Below, one piece after another: positions 40,621 through 50,753 of a stretch of DNA of 64,000 bases. The position numbers and the translations under genes are program-made. Numbering within the stretch: position 1 is the stretch's first letter; every line of letters begins with the position of its first letter. The DNA is taken from the NCBI RefSeq assembly GCF_000372725.1, contig NW_005201102.1, positions 135,587 to 199,586 on the forward strand. The letters are read 5' to 3'. This DNA comes from Emiliania huxleyi CCMP1516 (taxonomy: Eukaryota > Haptophyta > Isochrysidales > Noelaerhabdaceae). The notes beneath the pieces were generated by a model that worked only from the letters and a program-made list of their open reading frames with translations, searched no databases and had not been told where the DNA came from.

Positions 40621-40834
40621 GCCAAAGGACCCACATTGCGATACAATGCTTGAAAGAGCATTCGAGTGAGTAAAATACGTGCAAATCATGGCTTTGCTGT
40701 GTGGAGGCGGACGCGCCTAAGCCTCCTGCCTTGACGCTCTCAAAACCTACCAACGCGTAACACAGAATTCACACCTCGTTCTTCACCTTGCCAACATCGC
40801 CACTCACACTGGCTGGAGGACTCGTCGGTCCAGG

Positions 40835-42295
40835 ATGTGGGTGGCCACATTCACGTCCGCCACAGATGCGTCTGTCCGGGATGGTTGGTGCGTAAGCCAG
40901 CATATGAAGTGCAAGCTGCATCGCGCGGGTGATCCACAAAGCAAGGTCTGCTTCAAGGACAGCAGCTGCGTAAACACGCCGGCACAGGATTCAGACAGCT
41001 CTGCAGCGAGTACTGCGCAGATGGTAGGCGACTCTGCAGCGATTACTGCGCATACGCTCAACGTTTCTCCGGCGTTAGCGAGATCGAATTCGGCCAGAAC
41101 GCCACGCTCCGCTCCCACACGAGGGAGGCCTCTGCACCGTGACCCCACCATCACCGACAACTCACAAACGTGTGCTGCGTTTGGATGGGAGCCACTCAAT
41201 GAACGCTCCCGCACCCCACGGCGGCTCTTCTTGGGCGCTTTGATTGCGAGCGAGCCACCTATCGTGCTGCAAGCCCTCTCAGCAGAGATTGCTCATGTCG
41301 TCTCCTTCGTCTCCTTTGTGGAGCCTGCACAGACGCAGACTGGCACTCCACGAGTGCTGCAATATGGATCGGCTACACACCATGGTCGAGGTCCACAGTT
41401 CAAATGGCTGGCCAAGCTGTTCGCCAAGCAGGGCGTGGCGATCAACGTGTCATCTCCTCCTCTCAGCCAAAGGAGGTCGCTGGACGTCGAGTGGGAATGG
41501 AGAAGATCGATTGTAGACGCCTGGATCACGCACGGTATGCGGTCTCACGATGTCGGAATCATTTCCGACACGGATGAAGTGTTCACGCATGACGCACTCT
41601 GCGCTCTTCGTGACTGTGATGTGCCTCAATTTCGGCTTGACACGGCAACTCGTGACGGCTGCACGTCCCCTAAGATCCTCGGGTCAACCTTGATCATGGA
41701 AGGCTACTTTGACTGCGTGTGGGGCCGTCGGCGCTGGTATCACCCTGATGCGATGCTCGGGGCCTGCATCCAGGGGATCCCTGGCAGTCCCGTCACAGAA
41801 AAAGCGATAAGCAAAAGGGCCGCGAGGCAGAAAGAGATCGGCGGCCGCATCACACAGAGGAACAGAACAATGCGGGCCGGCCTGTGGGCTGCAGGCGACT
41901 TTCGTTTCCGGGCCGGTGGAGTGCAAATGTCCTCAAAGGTGGCAAGCGGCTTCCACTTCCACAACTTTGGTTCTGAGAGGTGGCTGCGGCATAAGTATCG
42001 GACGTACGGCCATCCTATCAAGGATGCAGATTCTCGTCCGCTTCAGTCACTACACAGGGATCTCAACCTGAGCCTCCACTGCAAGATGGGCATATCTCAT
42101 CCAGACCGCTCCAATTCCCATTATACCTACGATTATGGTTTCAGGACCCTCAAAATTGGTGCTCAACCCTTGCCGCGACTTGTGCGCAACGCAATGAGAT
42201 GCTCGCAGATGGCCACGGGAAGCAGCTCACCATTCAGCATCTGCAACGCGACATATATTCAGACCTATTTCTCGAATGAAAAATTTGGTAGATAG
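40835..42295 (+). CDS. GT17-like glycosyltransferase, intronless
   Basis: Single exon of 486 residues. The core (RRLFLGALIASEPPIVLQA, VVSFVSFVEPAQTQTG, GVAINVSSPP) leads to an acidic metal-binding type motif VGIISDTDEVFTHDALCAL, followed by KILGSTLIMEGYFDCVWG and a His-rich segment SGFHFHNFGSERWLRHKYR. This arrangement resembles glycosyltransferase family 17 and related algal proteins; I infer a Golgi glycan role. The first 110 residues are low-similarity, so the true start may be the ATG near 41190. GC content is visibly lower than in flanking genes and there is no intron, unusual for this window. Confidence 0.65.
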   Translation: MWVATFTSATDASVRDGWCVSQHMKCKLHRAGDPQSKVCFKDSSCVNTPAQDSDSSAASTAQMVGDSAAITAHTLNVSPALARSNSARTPRSAPTRGRPLHRDPTITDNSQTCAAFGWEPLNERSRTPRRLFLGALIASEPPIVLQALSAEIAHVVSFVSFVEPAQTQTGTPRVLQYGSATHHGRGPQFKWLAKLFAKQGVAINVSSPPLSQRRSLDVEWEWRRSIVDAWITHGMRSHDVGIISDTDEVFTHDALCALRDCDVPQFRLDTATRDGCTSPKILGSTLIMEGYFDCVWGRRRWYHPDAMLGACIQGIPGSPVTEKAISKRAARQKEIGGRITQRNRTMRAGLWAAGDFRFRAGGVQMSSKVASGFHFHNFGSERWLRHKYRTYGHPIKDADSRPLQSLHRDLNLSLHCKMGISHPDRSNSHYTYDYGFRTLKIGAQPLPRLVRNAMRCSQMATGSSSPFSICNATYIQTYFSNEKFGR

Positions 42296-43127
42296 AAGGG
42301 TGTCGAACAGTCGAAGAAGTCTGTACGATGTCTGGTTCCCTCACCGTTCGAAGCACCGTGTGAAGATGGCCGGTGTTCCACGCCATTTTAGCCTGCTGCA
42401 CTCAGCGGTGACTCCTATTCACAGTGCACCCCCGAGGTATTTTCAGCGTGAACCTGCTTGACAACTTCACTCTGCTGCGATCTCTGTGTGCTAAAAATTT
42501 GCGGCGCGCTTTGCGCACCGTACAAGTCTGTGAGCACACAACAAGTCATGATATCGTATCGCAGTCTGATCAGCCGCATAGCCGCAAGCTAAAACTCCGT
42601 GTAATGCGGTTTGGGTAGGTATGTAGATTGTACCTCGAGCTACAGTAGCGGCGTGACGGCAGAGAGAGTGTCCCAAATTAGGCGGCGTGGCCGATGCATC
42701 ATTTCGTGTGACTCGAAATGCGTGGAAACCAGAGGTATGAATTCGCATCCATGAAAGTCCCGTGCTCGCTTCCTTGATTTCACGGACATGTGAAGGCATG
42801 GACGTAATCCATGATTTCACGGACTTACACAAAGTGTGATGCAGACTTGATGATGGTGGCCGCGTCATCGTCAGCGTAGACGCGGATCGTGTCTCCCGGC
42901 TGAGGGTGGTTCTCCATGCCGCACTGAAAGCAGACACGCCATGGTGTCACTGCGGTCTCTCGCATGTGCGTTGCAAGCTTGTTCCACGTCGGAGTGTCGA
43001 GCTGTCGACGGGCAGATGCGTCTCGTCGGCGTGCTCCGAGTGATTTGACGAGATCAGGTTGTTGACGAGTTGCAAGTGCTCGGGGGCTCGCGCTCGAGGG
43101 TTGTGCGCCGGATCCTTGACCTGACGC
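42296..43127. other. intergenic, lower-GC, no supported gene
   Basis: The composition matches the GT17-like gene. Contains a repeated phrase ATTTCACGGAC near 42774-42825. No credible product. Confidence 0.45.
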
Positions 43128-43631
43128 CTATGAGTTGTGCACACACTGAGTGTACCAGATGCGGGTGTGTGGGCATGACACGGGGGGCATGGCTGACCAT
43201 CGCTCCCAGTACTGGTCGACGTCACTCGAGACGACGATGAGACGCGGTGAGCGGTTGTACAGGTCGAGCTCGCCGACTGTCTGCTCGGAGTTGTCGAGCA
43301 GCTGCTCGATCTCCGCGCCGGTCCACGAGGGGCCAGGCGTCGTATTTGTCGCATCAGACTGCTCCTCTGGCGGTGCCAGGTTGTGAGCTGATACGTTTCG
43401 CTCGTCGCCTTCGATGGTAATGATGCACGTCGAATTGATGTCATCTACGTCGTCGATCCGGGCTCGACGAGGGGCCGCCGTCGCGGTGGAAACGAACCAT
43501 ACTTTGTCACCTTTGTTCATCTGCACGACTTGCGGTGTGCTTGGCACGCCATCGTCCGTCGCCGCATCAGCTGCTGGCTCGTCGCGACTTATCGTCGAGT
43601 TGGCCGGCAGTGGCGGGCGAGGGCGATGCAT
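43128..43631 (-). CDS. hypothetical protein, lower-GC island
   Basis: Open frame of 167 residues beginning MHRPRPPLPANSTISRDEPA. The middle part (QMNKGDKVWFVSTATAAPRR, CIITIEGDERNVSAHNLAPP) has the look of a small beta-barrel module such as a Tudor-like or retroelement integrase-tail domain. No definitive family. No partner gene nearby. Confidence 0.45.
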   Translation of the reverse strand: MHRPRPPLPANSTISRDEPAADAATDDGVPSTPQVVQMNKGDKVWFVSTATAAPRRARIDDVDDINSTCIITIEGDERNVSAHNLAPPEEQSDATNTTPGPSWTGAEIEQLLDNSEQTVGELDLYNRSPRLIVVSSDVDQYWERWSAMPPVSCPHTRIWYTQCVHNS

Positions 43632-43827
43632 GGAAAGAGTTGACTTGGAAACGGTCGTGCTGTAGTCGTCGATGCGGATCTGGGGGAGAAGTTTGGTTGC
43701 ACAGTGTCACCGAGTCCGAGAATCTACAGTACGGCTCTACACATTGTACAGAACTCTGCGCGGTAGACTCAACTCTCACTCTGCGTCACGTAAGGGACCC
43801 CCAATCGGATGTTTAACCGATTGCCGA

Positions 43828-46371
43828 TTATGAGAGGGCCGCGTCGGCGGTCGGGCAGAGGAGGGCCTCTCCCTCCTCCACCGAGCTCGCCTTCTCGCCG
43901 GCCGGCTGGAGGAGGTTGTTCCACAGCCCGCGCGCAAGTAGCTCCTGCACCGCAGCCGAGGACCCGACATGAGCCGAGAGGAGCCGAGAGGAGCCGAGAT
44001 GGGCCGAGATGGGGGGATGGGCCAAGCAGGAGGAGAGCAGGAGGAGAGCAGGAGGAGAGGAGGAGGAGAGCAGGAGGAGAGGAGGAGGAGAGGAGGAGGG
44101 GGAGAGGAGGGGGAGAGGAGGAGGAGGAGGGGAGGGGGAGAGGAGGGGGAGGGGGAGCCGCTCCTGTCCCGCGGCGGAGGGGTGGAAGCAGTCGTCCGAG
44201 ACTAAGTGCGTCGCGCTGAAGACGGTATGCTGCGCAAACGGCTGGACGATGAAGGTCGTGCCTGGCGAGGGGGGAGGAGGAGAGGCGGCTGGCATCGCGT
44301 CGGGGGTCCTCCCCCGCCCCGTGGGCCGCGCCGCGTGCCTTGGCCGCGTGTCGAGGCGTGCGCGTCGCCGTTGAACTCGGCCACCAGCTCCACCAGCTTT
44401 CCGTTGTACTCCCCGACCCGCTGCCTGGCGACGGCCAGGTCAGACGCCCAATTGCCTATGGGGAGATGTGGGGAGACATGGGGAGATATGGGGAGAGATG
44501 CTCAAGTCAGACGCCCAGTTGCCCATGCACGGGCAGACGAGCGCGAGGAGGACGTCGCAGTACAGGTTGCCGAAGAAGCCCCAGTCGACGCCCGCGAGCT
44601 GCGTGTAGTCGGCATGCAGCGGAACGTTGACCACAAGCCGCGGCACGGCCGCCAGCGTTTCGAAGGCGGGCCGCATCTTAGCGGCGTACTCGTCGGCACT
44701 GACATCGCCGCCATCCTTGCACACGTTGCAGAGGTCGTTGCCGCCGAGCAGCATGGTGACGAGCCTAGGGGTGTGAGCGCCGCATCTTGCAGCCGCGTGC
44801 TCGGCCTCGCGTGAGTACACGAGATATGGGGAGATGTGGGGAGATGTGGGGAGATCGGCCTCGCGTGAGAGCGACGGCGACGCTGGGGCAGCGGCTAGCG
44901 CGTGAGCGCCGTATGGCTGCGGCGGGCGGTCGGCGAGAGCCAGCCTCCGACACCACCGTGTGGCTTCGGTGCAGGAGTGCAGGGGTGCCCCGCGCATCTA
45001 GCGAGACGAGCTTCCACGTGGTTGCGTACGCGGCGCCGCCCAGCAGCGACTCCGCCTTCGCGACTAGCCCCACCGCCTGCGTCAGCGCCTCTTTCGCTCT
45101 CGCGCCCGACTGAGCCACGTTGAGGCCCCGCGCGCCTCCGCCGCCCGTCGACGCGCCTGTCCGCGGCCGGGCGGCGTGAAGAGGCGCCGCGCTCGCGGCC
45201 CTCGCTCTCCTCGCGCCCCCCGACCGCCCGTCGACGCGCCTAGGACGGCTCCGCTCGCGCAAGCCTCGCCGAGCAGGTTGGGGAGCGTGCGCGCCGCGCG
45301 AGAGCAGCCGCCGCAGTCGGAGCAGTCGGTGCCAGCCTGCGACACGGAGAGGGGGGGAGGGAGGGGTCCAAGAGCGGTCGAAGAGAGGGTCGCTACAATG
45401 CGACTAAAGTTTGCGGTGGCATCCTCAGTGCACGTCCGCAGCTAGCCGGAGGAGGGGGAGGAGGCGGAGGAGGCCCCCTGCACCTCGCACTTGCCCGTCG
45501 TCTGGGCGGGCTCGTTGCAGACGCCGTTGTTGGCGCAGCCCTCCTGCCACCACAACCAGCCGCAGGACGCGTCGCACGAGTCGTCACGCGCACTGCTCCC
45601 GACCGCCCACGCGAGCTCAAACCACTCCGCCATGCCCGCGCACCCTGCGCCGTCGCAATCCATGTTCACGGCCGTCGTCAGGCTGTCGCCGATGGCGCCG
45701 ACGAGCCCGATGGAGCAGGGGTGGGGGTGGGCGAGCCGCGAGGCCGCGGCGGCGGAGGCGGTGACCTCGGCGCACCACCCGTCAGGCCCGACCGTGGTCG
45801 ATTGCGGCGGCGGCGGCGGCGGAGGCGGCGGCGGGGACGGAGAGGGCGGTGGCGGCAATGGGGAAGGCGGTGGCGGCAGCGGGGTAGGTGGCGGGAGGGG
45901 CGGCGGTGGCAGTGGCTGCGGCGACAGAGCCGGCGGCTGTGGCGACGGGGATGGCGATGGCGGCGGGGACGGCGGAGGCAGAGGCGGAGGTGCAGGCGAT
46001 GGAGACGGCGGCAGCGGGGACGGCGGCGGCAGCGGCGGAGGTGGTGGCGGAGGAGACGGCGGGGGCAGAGGCGGAGGTGGGGGCAGAAGCGTCGGAGACG
46101 GTGGGGGTGGCGACGGGGGTGGCGGCGGCAAGGGCGGAGGTGGCGGCGACGGGAAGGGCGGCGGTAGTGGGGACGGCGGAAGAGGAAGAGGGGACGGCGG
46201 GGGAGGGGAATTCGGGGGGGGTCGAGAGAACCAACTTCCCATCGGCGCACCTGTGGGCGTCATCACGTGGCGCGGTGAGTAGAGGAGAGCAGAGAAGCAC
46301 GAGGCCCCAGGCCTCGGCCCAGGCGTGAGCGCAGATGTGGCAATGGAGGCTGGCCGTGTGCATGCGTGCAC
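43828..46371 (-). CDS. SGNH hydrolase, phospholipase-B-like, with proline-rich N-terminus
   Basis: Exons (minus) 46371-45484, 45336-45240, 45156-45012, 44764-44523, 44455-44369, 44261-44164 and 43944-43828 sum to 558 codons with all phases agreeing. After a 165-residue SPPPP-type linker comes block I (LVGAIGDSLTTAVNMDC), with an inserted Cys-rich EGF-like segment (GCANNGVCNEPAQTTGKCE, GTDCSDCG). Then TLPNLLGEA, LNVAQSGARAKEAL, block III TMLLGGNDLCNVC, and the catalytic Asp/His end SDDCFHPSAAGQ plus GLWNNLLQPAGEKAS. The order matches phospholipase B1-type lipases that hydrolyse ester bonds of phospholipids. The linker suggests a wall- or matrix-associated protein, though no clear signal peptide is seen at this start. 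Donors: one GT, four GC and one GA (43945-44163). Confidence 0.88.
44456..44522 (-). repeat. GGGGAGAT-type minisatellite intron of the lipase gene
   Basis: A 67-base GC-AG intron. The first 17 bases repeat the next exon start (GCAACTGGGCGTCTGAC against GCAATTGGGCGTCTGAC). The rest is ATCTCCCCATATCTCCCC-type units. Similar units fill 9097-9163, 37278-37353, 38047-38149, 44825-44860 and 60178-60215. Confidence 0.9.
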
Positions 46372-47175
46372 AGCAAGAGAGGCGGCCGAGCGTTCAGTGA
46401 CGACCGCGCCGAGATTCTCTGGGACACATCACGGCGAGACGTCTCGTGTGGCAGTGACGTTGGATGTGAGGCGTAGGCAATCCGGGCGACTTTGGAGCAA
46501 ACCGGGCCCGAAGATCGCCGAGAAGGAAGAATTCAACGAAAAGAACTCTCTCTCCCGCACACAGGTTCGACACAGGTACGCCACGGTACCAAAAGAGGCA
46601 CAGTCGCGGGGGTGCCTACACGAAGGCGTCGAGGTGGGCGAAGGGGGGAGGGCGGCAATCGCCCTCACCCTTACGACGCCCACCCCGGCACTCCCTGTCA
46701 ACCCACACCTCCTTCTCAAGCGCAATCGCCCTGCGCTCCGCCTCCGCGGCACGCTTGCCCGCCTTCTTCGCCGAAGGGAAGAATTTCACAACAAAAGGCT
46801 CTCGCACACGCACGATTCACACAGGGAAGAATTACACAAAACTCCCTCGCACAACACTGGGCACGGGACTGGCGCGCACTGGCACTAACAGTAACACAGG
46901 TACACCACGGGAGCCGCCTAAGCGACTCCTGCGAGGCCGAGGGTGGCGAGGCACTTAGCTCCGTGCACCCGCCCACCCCCGCCACAGGCAAGCTCATTCA
47001 CGACCTGCTCTGCGATGGCCGAATTTAAAGACAAGGTAGGAGCTTTCGCAGGACGCAGCCCGGCACGAGGAACATGTCGCCGTAGATGATGACGAACTCA
47101 GTGACCGCCCACAGCCGCGCGTAAGCTCGAAGGAGGTCATGCTGAGAAGGATGCGGCACGGCCTTGCTCGGTGCC
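46372..47175. other. intergenic with family E repeats
   Basis: No gene. Segments near 46800-46905 (ACTCCCTCGCACAACACTGG, GCACGGGACTGGCGCGCACT) recur at 49925-49960, 50285-50365 and 50405-50445. Confidence 0.5.
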
Positions 47176-49854
47176 ATGCGCTTTGAGCCAGCTAGTTCAC
47201 GACTCGCCCGATCGAGAGGGGTGCAGCTGAAAAGAAAAAAAGGAAACCAGCGTGCAGGAGAAAAGACGAGCTTGCTGTGTGTTGTGTTGTGTGGGGTGTG
47301 CGGGGTGCGGGGTGTGTTTGCGGGCATATCTGCCCTTATTCGAAGGTGTCGAGGTGGGGAAGGGGGGGGGGGGGGGGCGTCACCCTACTTTCCAAGACCT
47401 CGTGAGGTGCAAGAGGCGCAAGCAAAGCATCTGGCGGGGGCCGTCAGCCTTCCCAAAGAGGCCAGGAAGGCGGCTGGGCGAGGCGACGAGGCGGCGTTGC
47501 TGGCTTGGCTTGAAAGCGGTGGGCGGGTCAATGCGACTTGCGGGGTAGACGATGTGAGCGGCGTCACCGCGCTGATACTCGCCGCTGGCAACGGCCACGA
47601 GCGGGTGGTCGAGCTGCTGCTTCGGCGCGGCGCGGCGATAAACCTGCAGGACAGCATCGGCGGCACCGCGCTGATGCTCGCCGCCCACAATGGCCACGAG
47701 CGGGTGGTCGAGTTGCTGATTCGGCACGGCGCGGATGCCAACCTGCAGAGCAGCGACGGCCGCACCGCGCTGATGTGCGCCGCCAGCGGCCACGAGCGGG
47801 TGGTCAAGCTGTTGCTTCAGCACGGTGCGGATGCCAACCTTCATAACAGTAGCGGCGTCACCGCGCTGATGTTTGCCGCCACCAACGGCCACGAGCGGGT
47901 GGTCGAGCTGCTGCTTCGGCGTGGCGCGGCGATAAACCTGCAGGACAGCAATGGCATCACCGCACTGATGCACGCCGCTGGCCAAGACCACGAGCGGGTG
48001 GTTGAGCTGCTGCTTCAGCACGACGCGGAGGTCGACATGCAGAGCAGCACCGGCGTCACCGTGCTGATGTTTGCCGCCACCAACGGCCACGAGCGGGTGG
48101 TCGAGCTGCTGCTGCAGCACGGCGCGGAGGTCAACTTGCAGACCAGCAACGACCAAACCGCGCTGATGGGCGCCGCCAGCCGAGGCCACCCCGCCATCGT
48201 GCTCCGCCTGCTGCAGGCGGGCGCGGATGCAAAGCTGCGCACTGTGGACGGCAAGTCCGCGCTGCAGCTGGCCAAGGAGAGAGGCCTCAGCGCGTGCGTC
48301 AAGGCCTTCCGGCAGCACATCGCGGAGGTGACTGCGAGCCAACGTGAGGCGGCGGCGGGCGGCGCTACCTCGGGCGAGGGGGCGGCCGGAGCGAGTCCCG
48401 CGGCCTCTTCCGGCTCACTGGACAGGCTTCCCGAAGTGGCCTGGCAAGCGGCTGAGCGAGGCGACGAGGCGGCGCTGCTGGCGTGGCTTGACAGCGGCGG
48501 ACGGGTCAACGCGACTTGCTTGGCGAGCGATGCGAGCTGCATCACAGCGCTGATGCTCGCCGCCCACAATGGTCAGGAGCGAGTGGTCGAGCTGCTGATT
48601 CAGCACGGCGCTGAGGTCAACTTGCAGAACAGCAATGGCAGCACCGCGCTGATGGGCGCCGCCAGCCGAGGCCACGAGCGGGTGGTCGAGCTGCTGCTGC
48701 AGCGCGGCGCGGACGCCAACCTGCAGAATAGCAACGGCGGCACCGCGCTGGTGTACACCGCCAATAACGGCCATGAGCGGGTGGTCGAGCTGCTGCTGCG
48801 GCGCGGCGCGGATCCAAACCTGCAGGACAGCGATGGCGACACCGCGCTGATGCTCGCCGCTGGCCATGGCCACGAGCGGGTGGTCGAGCTGCTGCTGCAG
48901 CGCGGCGCGGAGATCAACCTGCAGGACGGCAAAGGCTACACCGCTCTCATAATCACCGCCCGCTACGGGCACGTGCGAGTGGTCGAGCTGCTACTGTGGC
49001 GAGGCGCAGATGCCAACCTGCAGAACAGCTACGGCGAAACCGCGCTGATGACCGCCGCCGCCCAAGGCCACTCCGCCGTCGTGCGGCGCTTGCTGCGGGC
49101 AGGCGCGGATACGACGGCGCGCACTACGAGCGGCAGGACGGCGCTGCAGGTCGCCAAGGAGAAGGGTCACGCCGAGTGCGTGCGCGCCCTCGAGGAGCAT
49201 GCGGCGGCAGAGGTGGAGGCGGTGGAGGCGGCGAAGGAGGCGGCGCGGGCTGCAGAGGCGGCGGCGAGGGCGGCGGAGAGGGCGGCTGAGGAGAAGGAGG
49301 CGGCTCGGAACGCCAAGGAGCTCCTAGCGGAGGTTGAGGCTGAGAAGCGCGCCAAGGGCAAGAAGGGCAAGAAGAAGAAAAAGGCGCGGCCCGGGCCGTC
49401 GCAGGAGGCCGAGGCGGTGGCGGAAGAGGCCGAGGCGCCGGTTGAGAATACCGGGGCAGCCATGGCCGAGGCCGCGAAGGCCGCGAAGGCCGCCGACGAG
49501 GAGAGGTTGCTCGAGCTTCTCGCAAAGTGTCACGAGGAGAGGATCCGGCTCGGCATCACGGCGGAGAGCCAGGCGGCGGCGTCGGCTCAGGTGGCCCAGG
49601 CGGCGCGCTTGGAAGCTGAGGCGGACGAGGCGGAGGAGGAGGCAGAGGCAGACGATGAGGAGGCGGCGGCGGCCGTGACAGCGCTGGCGGATGTCGAGGC
49701 GGCGAGAGCGGAGGCCAGGGCGGCGTTGGAGAGGATTGAGATGGAACTCGAGGAGGCAGCGGCCACTGCAGAGGCGAGGCTTGCCGCTGCGGCCGCTTCG
49801 AGGGCCAGGGCTGCCGCTGCCAGGATGGCGGCCGATGCAGCCCAGCACTCATAG
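47176..49854 (+). CDS. two-block ankyrin-repeat protein with coiled-coil tail
   Basis: Open to 49854; I choose the ATG at 47176 (MRFEPASSRLARSRG), about 890 residues, though the first exon may be shorter. The protein has two blocks, each headed by a cap (RGDEAALLAWLESGGRVNAT and RGDEAALLAWLDSGGRVNAT). The first block has eight ankyrin repeats and the second seven (type TALMLAAHNGHERVVELL). A long Ala/Glu coiled coil with a Lys-rich patch (KGKKGKKKKKARPG) ends the protein. The cap and block duplication suggests one unit doubled. It probably acts as a protein-binding scaffold. No introns, unlike most neighbours. Confidence 0.8.
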   Translation: MRFEPASSRLARSRGVQLKRKKGNQRAGEKTSLLCVVLCGVCGVRGVFAGISALIRRCRGGEGGGGGASPYFPRPREVQEAQAKHLAGAVSLPKEARKAAGRGDEAALLAWLESGGRVNATCGVDDVSGVTALILAAGNGHERVVELLLRRGAAINLQDSIGGTALMLAAHNGHERVVELLIRHGADANLQSSDGRTALMCAASGHERVVKLLLQHGADANLHNSSGVTALMFAATNGHERVVELLLRRGAAINLQDSNGITALMHAAGQDHERVVELLLQHDAEVDMQSSTGVTVLMFAATNGHERVVELLLQHGAEVNLQTSNDQTALMGAASRGHPAIVLRLLQAGADAKLRTVDGKSALQLAKERGLSACVKAFRQHIAEVTASQREAAAGGATSGEGAAGASPAASSGSLDRLPEVAWQAAERGDEAALLAWLDSGGRVNATCLASDASCITALMLAAHNGQERVVELLIQHGAEVNLQNSNGSTALMGAASRGHERVVELLLQRGADANLQNSNGGTALVYTANNGHERVVELLLRRGADPNLQDSDGDTALMLAAGHGHERVVELLLQRGAEINLQDGKGYTALIITARYGHVRVVELLLWRGADANLQNSYGETALMTAAAQGHSAVVRRLLRAGADTTARTTSGRTALQVAKEKGHAECVRALEEHAAAEVEAVEAAKEAARAAEAAARAAERAAEEKEAARNAKELLAEVEAEKRAKGKKGKKKKKARPGPSQEAEAVAEEAEAPVENTGAAMAEAAKAAKAADEERLLELLAKCHEERIRLGITAESQAAASAQVAQAARLEAEADEAEEEAEADDEEAAAAVTALADVEAARAEARAALERIEMELEEAAATAEARLAAAAASRARAAAARMAADAAQHS

Positions 49855-50753
49855 AGGGCAGCCGCTCGCATGGAGACTGGCGGTATCCGCTTGGCCGACT
49901 CTCGGCCATCGCACAGCACATGGCTCATGGGCACGGGACTGGCGCGCACTGTGGCACTAAGTGCCTCTCAAAAAAACTGTTCAGTTTTCAAAGGCAAAAC
50001 ACAACGCTCTGCGGTTGGTGCACCCCTCACACTGACACATTCCCCTCATTCCCTACCCTTGGCTGAGCACATCTACCTGCGAGCTAGCATCTCCGCATTT
50101 TCTCTTCCAGTCATCCGCCCGCGCCGCGCGCCATCACTGGGCGTCTAGTGCAGCCACTGACAGAGCTATTCCGAAGGAGTGGTCGACGCCTCGCCTAGAG
50201 TTCGGGTGGACTTGCGCACTGCTTAGCCCTGAGGGGGGAGTGTGTGTGAGGTGGTGTAATGTTAAGTGCCTCTCGTTTAGAAGGAATGTTACAACAAAAC
50301 TCTCTCACACGACACTCGACACTAGGCACGGCCACGGGACTTGGCGCGCACTAGCACACTAACACAGGTACACCCCCATGGAACAATAACGCACTCTCTC
50401 GCACAAATACTTGGCACGTGGGGCTCTGGCGCGCGTGTTAGTGTCAGTCAGCAGTGCGCGAGAAGAAATCCCTGTGTGGTGGCAGCGTGCCGTTCTCCCA
50501 ACCCTCCTACTTGACGGAGGTTGACGGCTCTAGCCTCTACCTACATCTCGTGTATATGCCGTACCGTGCGCAAGGCGCATGCGCGTATCAACTATCGACT
50601 ATCGTGTACTCCAGAACTGTATGCACCACCATTCACGGATGAGAGGCAGAGCTTAGAATACGCTGAACATGATGTGCATCTAATTGAACAGACCGGTCCG
50701 TGAGCAGTCTTCGCCGTCAGGCGCCGTTCTCTTACACGTGGCTGGCGAACCGA
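49855..50753. other. intergenic with family E repeats
   Basis: Three partial family E copies (49925-49990, 50285-50370, 50390-50450). Otherwise no coding evidence. Contains the 3' flanks of two convergent genes. Confidence 0.5.

Larger units (their letters stand above)
39972..40834. other. intergenic holding repeat and gene debris
   Basis: Contains the plus-oriented long family B copy (40225-40530), the RCC1 fragment and AT-richer sequence. No intact gene. Confidence 0.55.

Noticed and set aside
45442..46328. Plus-strand Gly-rich ORFs opposite the lipase linker
   Set aside because: They are the antisense of the SPPPP-coding linker of a gene whose seven exons close in frame on the minus strand.
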